DNA of 17,239 nt, taken from Bacteroidota bacterium (GTDB taxonomy: Bacteria; Bacteroidota; Bacteroidia; Chitinophagales; Chitinophagaceae). The notes beneath the pieces are model-generated. The model did not search any database and was not told where the DNA came from. It saw nothing but the letters and a program-made list of their open reading frames with translations. The DNA is taken from NCBI GenBank assembly GCA_023430465.1, contig JAEZAM010000083.1, positions 1 through 17,239 of the forward strand, written 5' to 3'. Position 1 is the first letter of the stretch, and every line of letters begins with the position of its first letter. The translations under genes were made by a program, and so were the position numbers. This document shows positions 1 to 6,925 of the stretch, in pieces.

Positions 1-1934
1 GTGGTGGTGGCCGCAACTTTGGCGGCGGATCGGGGAATTTTACCGTGGGCCAGCAAAGCGGTATCGCCCGCACGAACGCATTTGGAATAAATTTCTCCGA
101 CAAATGGGGTTCGAAGGTGGATGTAGCAGGTAGTTATTTTTTCAATAACAGCAATCTCAATAATGACAGGTTCACCAACCGCCAGGGACAGGCCAAGCCG
201 GACTCCATCCTCTTCAGCGATGAAACGGCGCTTACCCGCAGCAATAATTACAATCATCGCGTGAACCTGCGCGTCGAGTATAAGATCGATTCCGCGAACA
301 CGATCATCATTACACCGAACATCAGTTTTCAAAAAAACAAATCGATCAGCAATTCTTACCAGCGCAGTTACTATGATCTTTCATCAAGTCTGCTGAGCGA
401 GCTGATCAATGACCGCAATGTGATAAGCGATGGCCTGAATTTCAATAACAACATTCTATACCGCCATGCCTTCAAAAAGCGCGGCCGCACAATTTCCCTC
501 AACCTCAATACCAGCCTGAACAACCGCGATGGTGAGACCTATCAGAATTCCCTGGCGCGGTACTATACGGACGGCGGTAAAAGTGATACGCTGGTGCAGT
601 TTACAGATAATGAAACCCGGGGCCGCACGATCAACACGAACGTTGTGTATACCGAGCCCGTAGGCAAGATGGGGCAGTTGCAGTTTAACTATAATCCTAC
701 GTTCACTTCCAACAAAGCTGACAAGCAAACGTTGCGTCAGGACGATGCAACGGGAAAGTACTCCATACTCGACAGCACGCTTTCCAACATCTTTGACAAC
801 ACCTACAATACACAGGCGGGCGGTGTCACTTATCGTATCGGCGACAGGGATAATCAATTTGCGATTGGCGCTAACTACCAGTATTCTGTATTGAAAAGCG
901 ATCAGCTTTTCCCGCAGGCGGCCAACATCAACAGAAGCTTTTCCAACGTAATACCTAACCTGCAGTTCCGACGCAAGTTGTCGCCGCGAAGCAGTCTCCG
1001 GGTCTTTTACCGGGCGCGGGTAAGTCCGCCTTCAGTGAATCAATTGCAGAATGTGATCGATAATACCAACCCGTTGTTCGTAACGGCAGGTAATCCGGAT
1101 CTTGAGCAGGAGTATACGCATACATTGTCTACGCGCTATACGTTCACTAATACTCAATTGGGGCAAAGTTTCTTTGCCAACCTTTTCCTGCAAAAAACCA
1201 CAGACTATGTAACGAATGCCGTGTACACTGCGTTCAGGGATTCTGTGTTGACACCCTCGGTCACGTTGTATGAAGGTTCACAATTGATCAAGCCGGTGAA
1301 CCTGGATGGATACCTGAGCATGCGGTCCTATCTCACTTTTGGACAGCCGATCAAAGCGATCAAATCAAACCTGAACCTGAATGCCGAGTTTACGTACAAC
1401 CGCATTCCCGGCTTAGCCAATAACCTGGAAACGATCACGAATGAGTACCGGTATGGCGCTGGCGCGGTGATAGCAAGTAATGTGAGCGAGTATGTAGATT
1501 TCACGGTATCCTATACCGCCAATTTCAGCCGTGTGCGCAATAAGCAGCAGCGGTTGCAGAATACAAATTTTGTGAACCGCGTGGCAAGTCTCCAGATGAA
1601 CCTGTTGAGCCGCAATGGCTGGTTCCTGCAGCATGACGTTACGAACCAGGTATACACGGGGCTTTCCGACGGCTACAATCCAAACTACTGGTTATGGAAT
1701 GCGGCGGCAGGCAAGAAGTTCCTGAAAGATCGTCGTGGTGAGCTGAAGCTGTCGGTTTTTGACCTGCTGAAGCAGAACCAGAGTATCAGCAGGACCGTCA
1801 GTGGTGTGGACATCATCGATGAGCGCAACACGGTGCTGCAGCGTTATTTCATGCTCACCTTCACCTATAGCCTGAAGAATTTTGGAACAGCAAGAAGTTC
1901 TGGACCGCAACGCGGACCAAGACCACAGTTTTAA
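1..1934 (+). CDS. Outer-membrane beta-barrel / TonB-receptor-like protein, 3' part
   Basis: The frame is open from base 3 to the stop at 1934, so the gene enters from the left and its N-terminal domains are missing. The visible ~640 residues begin with a glycine-rich stretch (GGGRNFGGGSGNF). Alternating polar and aromatic beta strands follow, with phrases such as FGINFSDKWG, LSTRYTFTNTQLGQSFFANL and a final strand ending in FTYSLKNFG, then a short basic tail ending RPQF. This is the usual layout of the Bacteroidota outer-membrane barrel family related to TonB-dependent receptors. The likely place is the outer membrane and the likely role is uptake or envelope function. The substrate cannot be read. 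An internal GTG at 45 is not a real start. The ECF sigma gene follows after about 60 bp. Family call fairly sure, function unknown. Confidence 0.85.
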   Translation, partial: GGGRNFGGGSGNFTVGQQSGIARTNAFGINFSDKWGSKVDVAGSYFFNNSNLNNDRFTNRQGQAKPDSILFSDETALTRSNNYNHRVNLRVEYKIDSANTIIITPNISFQKNKSISNSYQRSYYDLSSSLLSELINDRNVISDGLNFNNNILYRHAFKKRGRTISLNLNTSLNNRDGETYQNSLARYYTDGGKSDTLVQFTDNETRGRTINTNVVYTEPVGKMGQLQFNYNPTFTSNKADKQTLRQDDATGKYSILDSTLSNIFDNTYNTQAGGVTYRIGDRDNQFAIGANYQYSVLKSDQLFPQAANINRSFSNVIPNLQFRRKLSPRSSLRVFYRARVSPPSVNQLQNVIDNTNPLFVTAGNPDLEQEYTHTLSTRYTFTNTQLGQSFFANLFLQKTTDYVTNAVYTAFRDSVLTPSVTLYEGSQLIKPVNLDGYLSMRSYLTFGQPIKAIKSNLNLNAEFTYNRIPGLANNLETITNEYRYGAGAVIASNVSEYVDFTVSYTANFSRVRNKQQRLQNTNFVNRVASLQMNLLSRNGWFLQHDVTNQVYTGLSDGYNPNYWLWNAAAGKKFLKDRRGELKLSVFDLLKQNQSISRTVSGVDIIDERNTVLQRYFMLTFTYSLKNFGTARSSGPQRGPRPQF

Positions 1935-1995
1935 GTGATCATCCAGCAGGGCTGGCAACTTAAAATTGTGTAATATCGCCCATAGCAAAAACGGC

Positions 1996-2571
1996 ATGTT
2001 GGAGGAGAAAACGCTGGTAGAAAAACTGAAGCAGGGCGACGAAGCGGCTTTCAAGGCAATTGTTGAGACCTGGCAAAACATGGTTTACAACACGGCGTTG
2101 GGCATTGTGCAAAATGCGGAGGATGCGGAAGACATCGCCCAGGACACCTTTGTGCAGGTCTATCAGTCAATCGGCAGTTTCAAGGGTGATTCTAAATTTT
2201 CCACCTGGCTATACCGGATAACTGTCACCAAATGCCTCGATCATGAGCGTCGGAAGAAACGGAAGAAACGCTTTGCCTTTGTTAAAAGCCTGTTTGGCGA
2301 TGACAGCGAGGTGGTGTACCATCCCCCGGATTTTAATCATCCCGGCGTAAAGCTGGACAACAAGGAGACCGCGGCAGCATTGTTTCAGGCGGTAAATCAA
2401 TTACCTGAAAATCAACGGATCGCATTTGTATTGAATAAAATGGAGGGGCTGAGTTACCAGGAGGTGAGCGAGGTGATGAAAACTACCGTATCTTCTGTGG
2501 AATCGCTGATGCACCGGGCCAAATCGAACCTGAAGAAAATCCTGGAGGACTTTTATAAGCAAGGCTGGTAG
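1996..2571 (+). CDS. RNA polymerase ECF sigma factor (sigma-70 family)
   Basis: A 191-residue protein starting at ATG 1996 (MLEEKTLVEKL). The frame also runs back to a TTG at 1966, but that start is less likely. Region 2 is clear: MVYNTALGIVQNAEDAEDIAQ, then DTFVQVYQSIGSFKGDSKF and STWLYRITVTKCLDHERRKK, which covers core binding and -10 recognition. Region 4 is LPENQRIAFVLNKMEGLSY with QEVSEVMKTTVSSVESLMHRA, a helix-turn-helix for the -35 element. The length fits ECF factors, which have only these two domains. It should direct RNA polymerase to envelope or stress promoters. The next gene encodes a one-TM protein that could hold it at the membrane, and two Spy/CpxP-like genes follow, which together read as an envelope-stress unit. 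The regulatory link is inferred from gene order. Confidence 0.95.
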   Translation: MLEEKTLVEKLKQGDEAAFKAIVETWQNMVYNTALGIVQNAEDAEDIAQDTFVQVYQSIGSFKGDSKFSTWLYRITVTKCLDHERRKKRKKRFAFVKSLFGDDSEVVYHPPDFNHPGVKLDNKETAAALFQAVNQLPENQRIAFVLNKMEGLSYQEVSEVMKTTVSSVESLMHRAKSNLKKILEDFYKQGW

Positions 2572-2609
2572 CGAAAGTTTTTTACTGTACTAACGTCAAA
2601 ATAACGGAT

Positions 2610-2939
2610 ATGAGAAGATCAGATCAAATAGAGAAAAAAGTGGCAGAGGCCCTGGACAGCCTGGAGGGTATGCACCGTGCAGAGCCGGCACCCTGGTTTT
2701 ATACGCGGGTGAACGCGCGTCTGCAGAAAGAGGCGGGCAGTATCTGGGTATCGGCGGGCAGGCTGCTTTCACGGCCGGGCATAGCCATCGCGGGGGTGAT
2801 GATCATTCTTACGATGAATGTTGTGTTGCTGGTGCGCGGAACTTCGACGGGGTCGGCAAGAGCGGAGCAGGCCGTCCTGGAAAGCGAATCGATGATCGCA
2901 AGCAGCAGCAGTTTTGACTATGAAAACCTGGGTCAGTAA
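2610..2939 (+). CDS. Small one-TM protein, putative anti-sigma partner
   Basis: 109 residues from ATG 2610. The N-terminal ~65 residues are charged and helical (RRSDQIEKKVAEALDSLEGM, then APWFYTRVNARLQKE). One hydrophobic segment lies at about 73-93 (PGIAIAGVMIILTMNVVLLV), followed by a short serine-rich tail. The gene lies between an ECF sigma factor and two small envelope proteins. Its stop overlaps the next start by one base (TAATG), which suggests coupled translation. Short membrane proteins in this position are often anti-sigma factors with a cytoplasmic N-terminus. No zinc-binding anti-sigma motif (HxxxCxxC) is seen, so this role rests on context and topology. Confidence 0.65.
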   Translation: MRRSDQIEKKVAEALDSLEGMHRAEPAPWFYTRVNARLQKEAGSIWVSAGRLLSRPGIAIAGVMIILTMNVVLLVRGTSTGSARAEQAVLESESMIASSSSFDYENLGQ

Positions 2940-3421
2940 TGAGTAAGATAACCACGAACCGCAACCTCCTCGTGATCATCGGGATCCTTGTTCTTACGAA
3001 TATCGCGATACTGGGATATTTTCTGTGGCTACGGCAGCCGAAAAAGGCGGTAGAAAAGGAAAGGGTCAGCATAACGGAGCAACTGGAAAAAGAGGCAGGC
3101 TTTACAAAAGACCAGATAGCAACGTATAAGGCCATGAAGGAGGCGCAGAAAAAAGCGATCCATCCCATGTTCGAAGACATGCGGAAGGCTAAGGAAGACC
3201 TGTTTCAGCGCCTGGGCGATAACAGTGCTGATAGTGCAACCCTGGAGAGGTTGACTGATACCATCGCTGCAAGGCAGAAAAGGATCGACTTGCAGACCAT
3301 CAATTATTTCCGCGAAGCAAGAAAGATCTGCACGCCGGAGCAGCAGCCGAAGTATGACTCGATCGTCATCCGGGCCTTCAGAAAAATGGGCCGCGGGCCG
3401 CACAGCGATAACAAAAAATAA
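2939..3421 (+). CDS. Membrane-anchored CpxP/Spy-like periplasmic protein (heavy-metal-sensor type)
   Basis: 160 residues. An N-terminal membrane anchor at about 9-31 (LLVIIGILVLTNIAILGYFL) leads into a highly charged, all-helical outer domain: VSITEQLEKEAGFTKDQIAT, then AIHPMFEDMRKAKEDLFQRL, a second helix pair and RKICTPEQQPKYDSIV. The TPEQQPKYD phrase takes the place of the LTPEQ motif of the CpxP/Spy/ZraP-type Metal_resist family, and the length fits. Proteins of this type sit at the periplasmic face and act as chaperones or stress sensors. The start overlaps the stop of the preceding gene by one base. Metal binding is not shown by the sequence, and the tail has only one histidine. Confidence 0.75.
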   Translation: MSKITTNRNLLVIIGILVLTNIAILGYFLWLRQPKKAVEKERVSITEQLEKEAGFTKDQIATYKAMKEAQKKAIHPMFEDMRKAKEDLFQRLGDNSADSATLERLTDTIAARQKRIDLQTINYFREARKICTPEQQPKYDSIVIRAFRKMGRGPHSDNKK

Positions 3422-3436
3422 TTAAAAAGATAACGT

Positions 3437-3820
3437 ATGAAATTCCATGTAAAACTTATTGCCCTGGCCGTCAGCACGCTTCTCGTGACCAGTGTGAATG
3501 CGCAACGCAGAACGGTGGAGGAGCGGGTGTCGGCGGTGCATGAGAAATTCGTAAGCAGCTTCCAGTTGGATGCAGCGAAGCTTGCGAAGGTAGATTCAGC
3601 TTTCGCGACGTATTACCGCAAGCAGGATAAGATAAGGGAGGAGGCGCGGCAGGGTGGCGAGCGTCCTGATTTCCAGGCTATGCGTGAAAAGATGCAGCCG
3701 GCGATCGAAGCGAGGGATAAGGAATTGCAAGGGCTGCTGACGGCAGAACAGTACAAGAAATGGAAAGAAGAGATAGAGCCGGGCATGGCGCCACAGCGGC
3801 CGGGCCGGAGAGATCAATGA
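3437..3820 (+). CDS. Small secreted Spy/CpxP-like helical protein
   Basis: 127 residues with a clear signal peptide (MKFHVKLIALAVSTLLVTSVNA, cut near A22/Q23). The mature part is charged and helical, with VEERVSAVHEKFVSSFQLDA, a run of acidic and basic residues, and near the end LLTAEQYKKWKEEIEP. This LTxEQ..KW motif is typical of small Spy/CpxP-like periplasmic proteins in Bacteroidota. It starts 15 bp after the previous gene and is followed at once by a strong terminator, so it is the last gene of the sigma-factor operon. It is expected to be a soluble periplasmic chaperone-like protein. The exact client is unknown. Confidence 0.75.
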   Translation: MKFHVKLIALAVSTLLVTSVNAQRRTVEERVSAVHEKFVSSFQLDAAKLAKVDSAFATYYRKQDKIREEARQGGERPDFQAMREKMQPAIEARDKELQGLLTAEQYKKWKEEIEPGMAPQRPGRRDQ

Positions 3821-3851
3821 TCTTACAGGGTTAATGGTAGTTAACACCTGC

Positions 3852-3882
3852 GCCTGGTGCTTCGGCACCGGGCCTTTTTTTT
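3852..3882 (+). terminator. Intrinsic terminator of the sigma-factor operon
   Basis: A 9-bp GC-rich stem (GCCTGGTGC at 3852-3860 against GCACCGGGC at 3865-3873, one G-U pair) with a stable TTCG loop, followed by eight T residues. It lies about 30 bp past the last operon gene and separates it from the VOC gene. Confidence 0.93.
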
Positions 3883-3950
3883 GCGAGAAACATTTTCGTC
3901 AGGCGGGAATTCGGGAAATAATGTAGCTTGGTAAGCTAAACCCCAAAGCT

Positions 3951-4355
3951 ATGAGGCATGCAATCAGTTGGTTTGAGATACCAGCCACCGATCTTGACCG
4001 GGCCGCCCGGTTCTATGAAGAAATTATGCAGATCAGGATGGAATCAATGGAAATGGATGGGTACAAGATGTACATGTTTCCGCTGGATGATCCGATGGAA
4101 GGGGTCGGAGGTGCGATTGTGAAAACAAGCGAGTTTCATCAGCCGGCCGACACGGAATCGAAGGGTGTGCTTATATATCTGAATGCAAACCCGGACGTGC
4201 AGGTGGTGCTGGACAGGATAGAGAAAGCGGGCGGAAAGATAGTTGTTCCTAAAACCGAGATTTCTCCGGAGTATGGATTTATGGGTGTGTTCATCGATAG
4301 CGAGGGGAATCGCGTAGGTCTGCACTCTGTGCCTGCGTCGATGCTGGGGCAGTGA
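3951..4355 (+). CDS. VOC-family protein (glyoxalase/bleomycin-resistance fold)
   Basis: 134 residues from ATG 3951. The N-terminus AISWFEIPATDLDRAARFYE is the typical first beta strand and helix of a vicinal-oxygen-chelate domain. The second half repeats the pattern with VLDRIEKAGGKIVVPKTEIS, then YGFMGVFIDSEGNRVGLHS, the usual closing strand with a metal-side residue. Members are lyases, dioxygenases or drug-binding proteins, and the substrate cannot be told. A TAGCTTGG box at about 3923 resembles the Bacteroidota -7 element (TAnnTTTG), but this is weak. The gene ends 22 bp before the first copy of the array leader, so it is the last gene before the degraded array. No GTT...AAC cassette boundary pair was found around it. 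Confidence 0.88.
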   Translation: MRHAISWFEIPATDLDRAARFYEEIMQIRMESMEMDGYKMYMFPLDDPMEGVGGAIVKTSEFHQPADTESKGVLIYLNANPDVQVVLDRIEKAGGKIVVPKTEISPEYGFMGVFIDSEGNRVGLHSVPASMLGQ

Positions 4356-4376
4356 TACGGGAGTAGCAGGATGCCT

Positions 4377-4498
4377 GCAATACATCTTTACTAGCAGGGT
4401 ATTGTTCGTACTACAATGCCGATTCACTAAATGTGGAAGGGATTGATTGTGTGGAGGATGAATTTCGAGCAGTGTGTAATAGCGTAAAGTGGAGTGTT
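4377..4498. repeat. Array leader, copy 1 (candidate attI-like primary site)
   Basis: About 122 bp that recur at 8239-8362. Shared blocks are GTATTGTTCG (4400-4409), a TTCACTA block near 4423, a GGGATTGATT-type block, and GTGTAATAGCGTAAA followed by GAGTGTT at the right end. By eye roughly three quarters of the positions agree. The right end runs into GTT at 4496-4498, the first base triplet of a cassette, exactly as copy 2 does. It lacks the mirrored halves of an attC-like site and stands at the left edge of the array, which is the place of attI in integrons. The role is inferred. It might also carry the array promoter, but no clear TAnnTTTG box is visible. Confidence 0.7.
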
Positions 4499-4526
4499 GG
4501 GCGAAAAACGCATGCCTTAAAAGTGA

Positions 4527-4682
4527 AGCTGCTATACCTGTAGTTACCAAGCTTTCGAAGATGAATCCAAAGAAGCAATTTGTTCCACTTGTCATAATAA
4601 ATCTAACTTATTATTGAAAGATAGCGATTGGACGTACAGATGGTGTGTTTCATGCAATGAATTTCAACCGATGACCAGCTAG
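4527..4682 (+). pseudogene. Zinc-ribbon protein remnant
   Basis: The stretch is open between stops at 4524 and 4680 but has no ATG, GTG or early TTG start in frame. It reads ...EAICSTCHNKSNLLLKDSDW and then TYRWCVSCNEFQPMTS. Two CxxC pairs (CSTC and CVSC) spaced by about 20 residues are the layout of a small zinc ribbon. Another frame just upstream reads AAIPVVTKLSK with no stop until beyond the ribbon start, so a frameshift near 4555 may have separated the N-terminus. It may be a broken first gene of cassette A1. Low certainty, since 50 residues is short. Confidence 0.4.
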
Positions 4683-4703
4683 AGCGAAGGCAAATTTTAA
4701 GCA

Positions 4704-4910
4704 GTGAGTAATCTAGATAAACTTTCGATGGCAATGCAAAACGAAGTAATCAAAATTTCAGAGGAACGTCTGGGGTATCCTTTGCCAAACGAAGTAATAA
4801 ATAAAATCCGTGATAACAGATGGGGCTATATGGGACTTGAGATGATGAAGGATACTGTAACATGGATTGACGTGGGTAAAATAGAGAATTATTTAAGCAG
4901 TCTGTACTGA
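4704..4910 (+). CDS. Small hypothetical protein (cassette A1)
   Basis: 68 residues with a GTG start at 4704 (MSNLDKLSMAMQNEVIKISE); an ATG further in at 4728 is also possible. The sequence is rich in helix formers, then GYPLPNEVINKIRDNRWGYM and a final TWIDVGKIENYLSSLY. No signal peptide, TM segment or known motif is seen. It lies inside cassette A1 and ends 7 bases before the truncated recombination-site half that closes it, which is the normal place for a cassette gene. AT-rich compared with the VOC gene upstream. I do not recognise a family. Confidence 0.5.
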   Translation: MSNLDKLSMAMQNEVIKISEERLGYPLPNEVINKIRDNRWGYMGLEMMKDTVTWIDVGKIENYLSSLY

Positions 4911-4993
4911 AAATGTTCTTCGCACAACATGGTATTGGCAAGCGTATTGCAACCTTTCGTTTATTTAGCAGCAGACAAACTTTACTTTATTAA

Positions 4994-5500
4994 ATGGACA
5001 AAAATATTAGGCAACAACTTACTCTTTTTGTCGACAAAAAAGATGCAAGTGAGATTGAAAGCATTCGTAAAAAATTCAACCCAAAACAGCAGCAGTTAAT
5101 TGATGCTCACGTTACGCTTTGCAGGGAGGATGAAATTACAAATATTGACAAAGTACTGGATAACTTACATAATCTAGACATATCGACAATAACAATTCAG
5201 TTTGGACAAGCAACCAGGTTTGACAATAAAGGTGCTTTATTACCTGCATCTGGTGACAACGAACAATTTCAACAGCTACGTAAAAAAATCTTAACAGCAT
5301 TAAATATGCCGATGCGCCGACATGAACCACACATAACATTGATGCACCCAAGAAATTCAAATTGTACTGACGAAACTTTAGAAGAAATAAAATCAGTTAA
5401 CTTACCGACAAGCTTAAAGTTTGACACAGTTTCGCTTATTGAACAGATTGACGGAGGACAGTGGCAAATCATAAATAGATTCAATCTAAAATCAGACTGA
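4994..5500 (+). CDS. 2H phosphoesterase / 2'-5' RNA ligase-like protein (cassette A2)
   Basis: 168 residues. Two H-x-T motifs, the signature of the 2H superfamily, are present: H39-V-T41 in DAHVTLCRE, and H113-I-T115 in HEPHITLMHPRN. The two lie about 74 residues apart, and the total length fits LigT-like enzymes. Known members act on 2',3'-cyclic phosphates or 2'-5' linkages in RNA or small nucleotides in the cytoplasm; the substrate here is unknown. The gene starts right after the truncated site of cassette A1, so its own cassette start has been lost. A full attC-like site follows the stop within about 11 bp. The ATG at 4994 is the first in frame. Confidence 0.85.
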   Translation: MDKNIRQQLTLFVDKKDASEIESIRKKFNPKQQQLIDAHVTLCREDEITNIDKVLDNLHNLDISTITIQFGQATRFDNKGALLPASGDNEQFQQLRKKILTALNMPMRRHEPHITLMHPRNSNCTDETLEEIKSVNLPTSLKFDTVSLIEQIDGGQWQIINRFNLKSD

Positions 5501-5510
5501 AGGTGAGAAC

Positions 5511-5710
5511 GCCAGCCTACAACATTGGGTTTTTTGCAGGTTGGGCAGGACCTTGTAACATTAGCTATTTGCAAGTCCCAGCTTCTGTTCCGGTAGACGA
5601 ATGTATATCAGCTTTTGTCCTCAACTTAATCAACAAATTTTAATCAGCAGGAGTTGTGGGCGCACGGATAACAATTCCCAACCCCCATAAAGCCCTGCTC
5701 GTTGGCTCTA
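5511..5710. other. attC-like recombination site A2
   Basis: About 200 bp. It opens with GCCTACAAC (5515-5523) and ends at GTT (5701-5703). The left arm TTGGGTTTTTTGCAGGTTGGG pairs with the right arm CCCAACCCCCATAAAGCCC (5677-5695) with several mismatches. The interior (CCTTGTAACATTAGCTATTTGC, at about 5551-5572, and CTCAACTTAATCAAC) matches the interior of the site at 11421, showing that arrays 1 and 2 use one family of sites. Confidence 0.75.
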
Positions 5711-5758
5711 ATTTTTTGACAAAATCACGATCTGCAATAGCCACTTTATCTTTGTTAT

Positions 5759-6055
5759 ATGACTACGAAAGAAAATATTATTTCTGTTTTAAAAACGCAT
5801 AAATCTGAACTGTCAAGGTATGGCGTTTGTAATGTAGGCTTATTTGGCTCTTATTCCCGTAGTGAACAGTCGAACCGGAGTGATATTGACTTGTTAATAG
5901 ACTTCGAACCTGACAAAGAGAATTTCGACAACTACCTGGCAGTATATGACCTTTTTGAAAGCCTGTTCAAAAATGAGAAGGTTGAAATAGTGACAAAAAA
6001 TGGGTTGAGCAAGCACATAGGCCCCAAAATATTAAAAGAGGTGCTGTATGTCTAA
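5759..6055 (+). CDS. mntA: Minimal nucleotidyltransferase (MNT), antitoxin of a HEPN/MNT pair (cassette A3)
   Basis: 98 residues from ATG 5759. The core motif VGLFGSYSRSEQSNRSDIDL has the GS pair (G30, S31) and the two metal-binding aspartates D42 and D44 of a minimal nucleotidyltransferase domain. The length is typical of stand-alone MNT proteins. In HEPN/MNT modules this protein silences the HEPN RNase, in known cases by adding nucleotides to a tyrosine near its active site. The downstream HEPN gene begins inside the last 8 bases of this gene but is broken. Cassette A3 opens at GTTGGC (5701). The reading frame looks intact, so an antitoxin appears to have outlived its toxin. Confidence 0.88.
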   Translation: MTTKENIISVLKTHKSELSRYGVCNVGLFGSYSRSEQSNRSDIDLLIDFEPDKENFDNYLAVYDLFESLFKNEKVEIVTKNGLSKHIGPKILKEVLYV

Positions 6056-6383
6056 AGAGTCGGTTGAGTACTCAAAACATATAGCGATGACTGTTCGTAC
6101 CTGCTCTCAGTAAATCAGAACCTGACGAAAGATGGCTTTCTGGATGATGAAACACTGAAAAGAGCGGTTGTGAGAAGGTTGGGAATCATTGGTGAGGCAA
6201 CAAAGAAAATTCCCGCTGACTTCAAAGTGAAATGGAACACGATATAATGGAAGAACATGGCAGGTATGAGAGACCGACTAATCCACGACTACATTGGAGT
6301 ACTCAATTGTTTGGGACGTGTTTAAGAACAAAGTTCCTGGGCTTTACGAACAAATTCAAAAGGAGCTTGACCAAAAAAAAGTA
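6048..6383 (+). pseudogene. hepT: Broken HEPN toxin gene (hepT-like)
   Basis: The start ATG at 6048 overlaps the MNT stop. Frame 1 gives MSKESVEYSKHIA and then soon a stop. From about 6086 a second frame continues as DDCSYLLSVNQNLTKDGFLD, DETLKRAVVRRLGIIGEATK and KIPADFKVKWNTI. A TAA at 6245-6247 interrupts it, after which WKNMAGMRDRLIHDY carries the HEPN catalytic R-x4-H motif. A third frame from about 6303 gives SIVWDVFKNKVPGLYEQIQK. At least two frameshifts and one nonsense codon are therefore needed to restore the protein, so it cannot be made. Family identity is clear from the motif and from the MNT neighbour. Confidence 0.85.
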
Positions 6384-6419
6384 CTGCCAACAAAAGGTTT
6401 TGTGCAAGAGCGGCGCTCC
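6384..6419. other. Truncated attC-like site of cassette A3 (left half)
   Basis: CTGCCAAC (6384-6391) mirrors the GTTGGC opening of cassette A3 at 5701 for six bases. The next bases, AAAAGGTTTTGTGCAAGAGC, resemble the left arm of the intact site at 11428. No right arm or GTT follows, so the site is cut. Confidence 0.5.
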
Positions 6420-6445
6420 AACAACACATTATCTACATATCGCTG

Positions 6446-6595
6446 TTGTGCGGCATATTCAGCGTGACCGAACGCTGCCCATCAGCAGCAATAAACATCA
6501 ACAAAAATAAGCGGTTCATTAAAAGACTGACGAAACTGTCGAATGAACAAATCCTACAGCTAAAGGAAAACTTAAAAGGAGTTCTGGACTTTTAA
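6446..6595 (+). pseudogene. C-terminal remnant of a small gene (MazF/PemK-like tail, cassette A4)
   Basis: One frame is open up to the TAA at 6593. Its end, NKNKRFIKRLTKLSNEQILQ then LKENLKGVLDF, looks like the last helix of MazF/PemK-type toxins (a "klsxeq...lk..LdF" ending). The upstream part has no start codon and no recognisable fold, and it abuts the cut site of cassette A3. I read it as a cassette whose 5' part was deleted. The family call rests on a short match from memory and is weak. Confidence 0.4.
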
Positions 6596-6600
6596 ATGCT

Positions 6601-6790
6601 GTAGCTAACAATGGGTTTTGCGATCCACCTCCGCCGGACAGGTTATGGCGGGATAGAAAATGGGCTGCGCTGTGAATCATTAAGAAATTTGAATAACTTA
6701 CTAACTACAATATCAGCGACCGTCACCCCTTGCCGGCCGCGGACCGAAATGCACAGGCCTTGGGGCTTTCGCAAGACTGGATTATGTACA
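6601..6790. other. Degenerate attC-like site A4
   Basis: It opens with GTAGCTAAC (6601-6609). A 37-base block at 6645-6681 agrees with 15194-15230 inside the intact site f at 33 positions. The right arm TCGCAAGACTGG leads to ATTATGTAC at 6781, where intact site f has GTTATGTGC. The crossover triplet has thus changed from GTT to ATT. The interior also gained bases near 6622-6640. Confidence 0.6.
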
Positions 6791-6925
6791 CTACAGTCAT
6801 ATTATGTGACTGAGGAGCACGAAGTGCGCCCATTCCTGAATAAATCACATCCTTTTCCTGTTGATTTTCCCCTGTTACTCCGGGACTGTCTCAACGAACT
6901 TTGTCGCTGATCATTATTCGGAAAA
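6791..6925. other. Gap between array 1 and the recombinase
   Basis: No gene is supported. A short inverted repeat, CAGTCA(6795-6800)/TGACTG(6808-6813), lies at the left. The only open frame here starts within site A4 (6611-6910) and has no coding character. Confidence 0.4.

Larger units (their letters stand above)
4496..4940 (+). mobile_element. Decayed cassette A1 with a truncated attC-like end
   Basis: The cassette opens with GTTGGGCGAAAA at 4496. Its end is marked by TCTTCGCACAAC (4917-4928), whose reverse complement agrees with the opening at 10 of 12 bases. After AAC comes ATGGTATTGGCAAGCG, like the left stem arm of the intact sites, but no matching right arm and no closing GTT follow before the next gene starts at 4994. 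The right half of the site, and probably the 5' end of the next cassette, have been lost. Confidence 0.7.

Noticed and set aside
4044..4595. 183-residue - strand open frame over the VOC gene and leader
   Set aside because: It is antisense to a clear VOC gene and runs through the repeated leader; no domain is seen.
6232..6510. 92-residue + strand open frame
   Set aside because: It is a wrong frame through the broken HEPN gene; the other two frames carry the recognisable HEPN pieces.
6611..6910. 99-residue + strand open frame
   Set aside because: It lies over the degenerate attC-like site A4, whose DNA matches the site at 15165-15308; the protein has no coding character.
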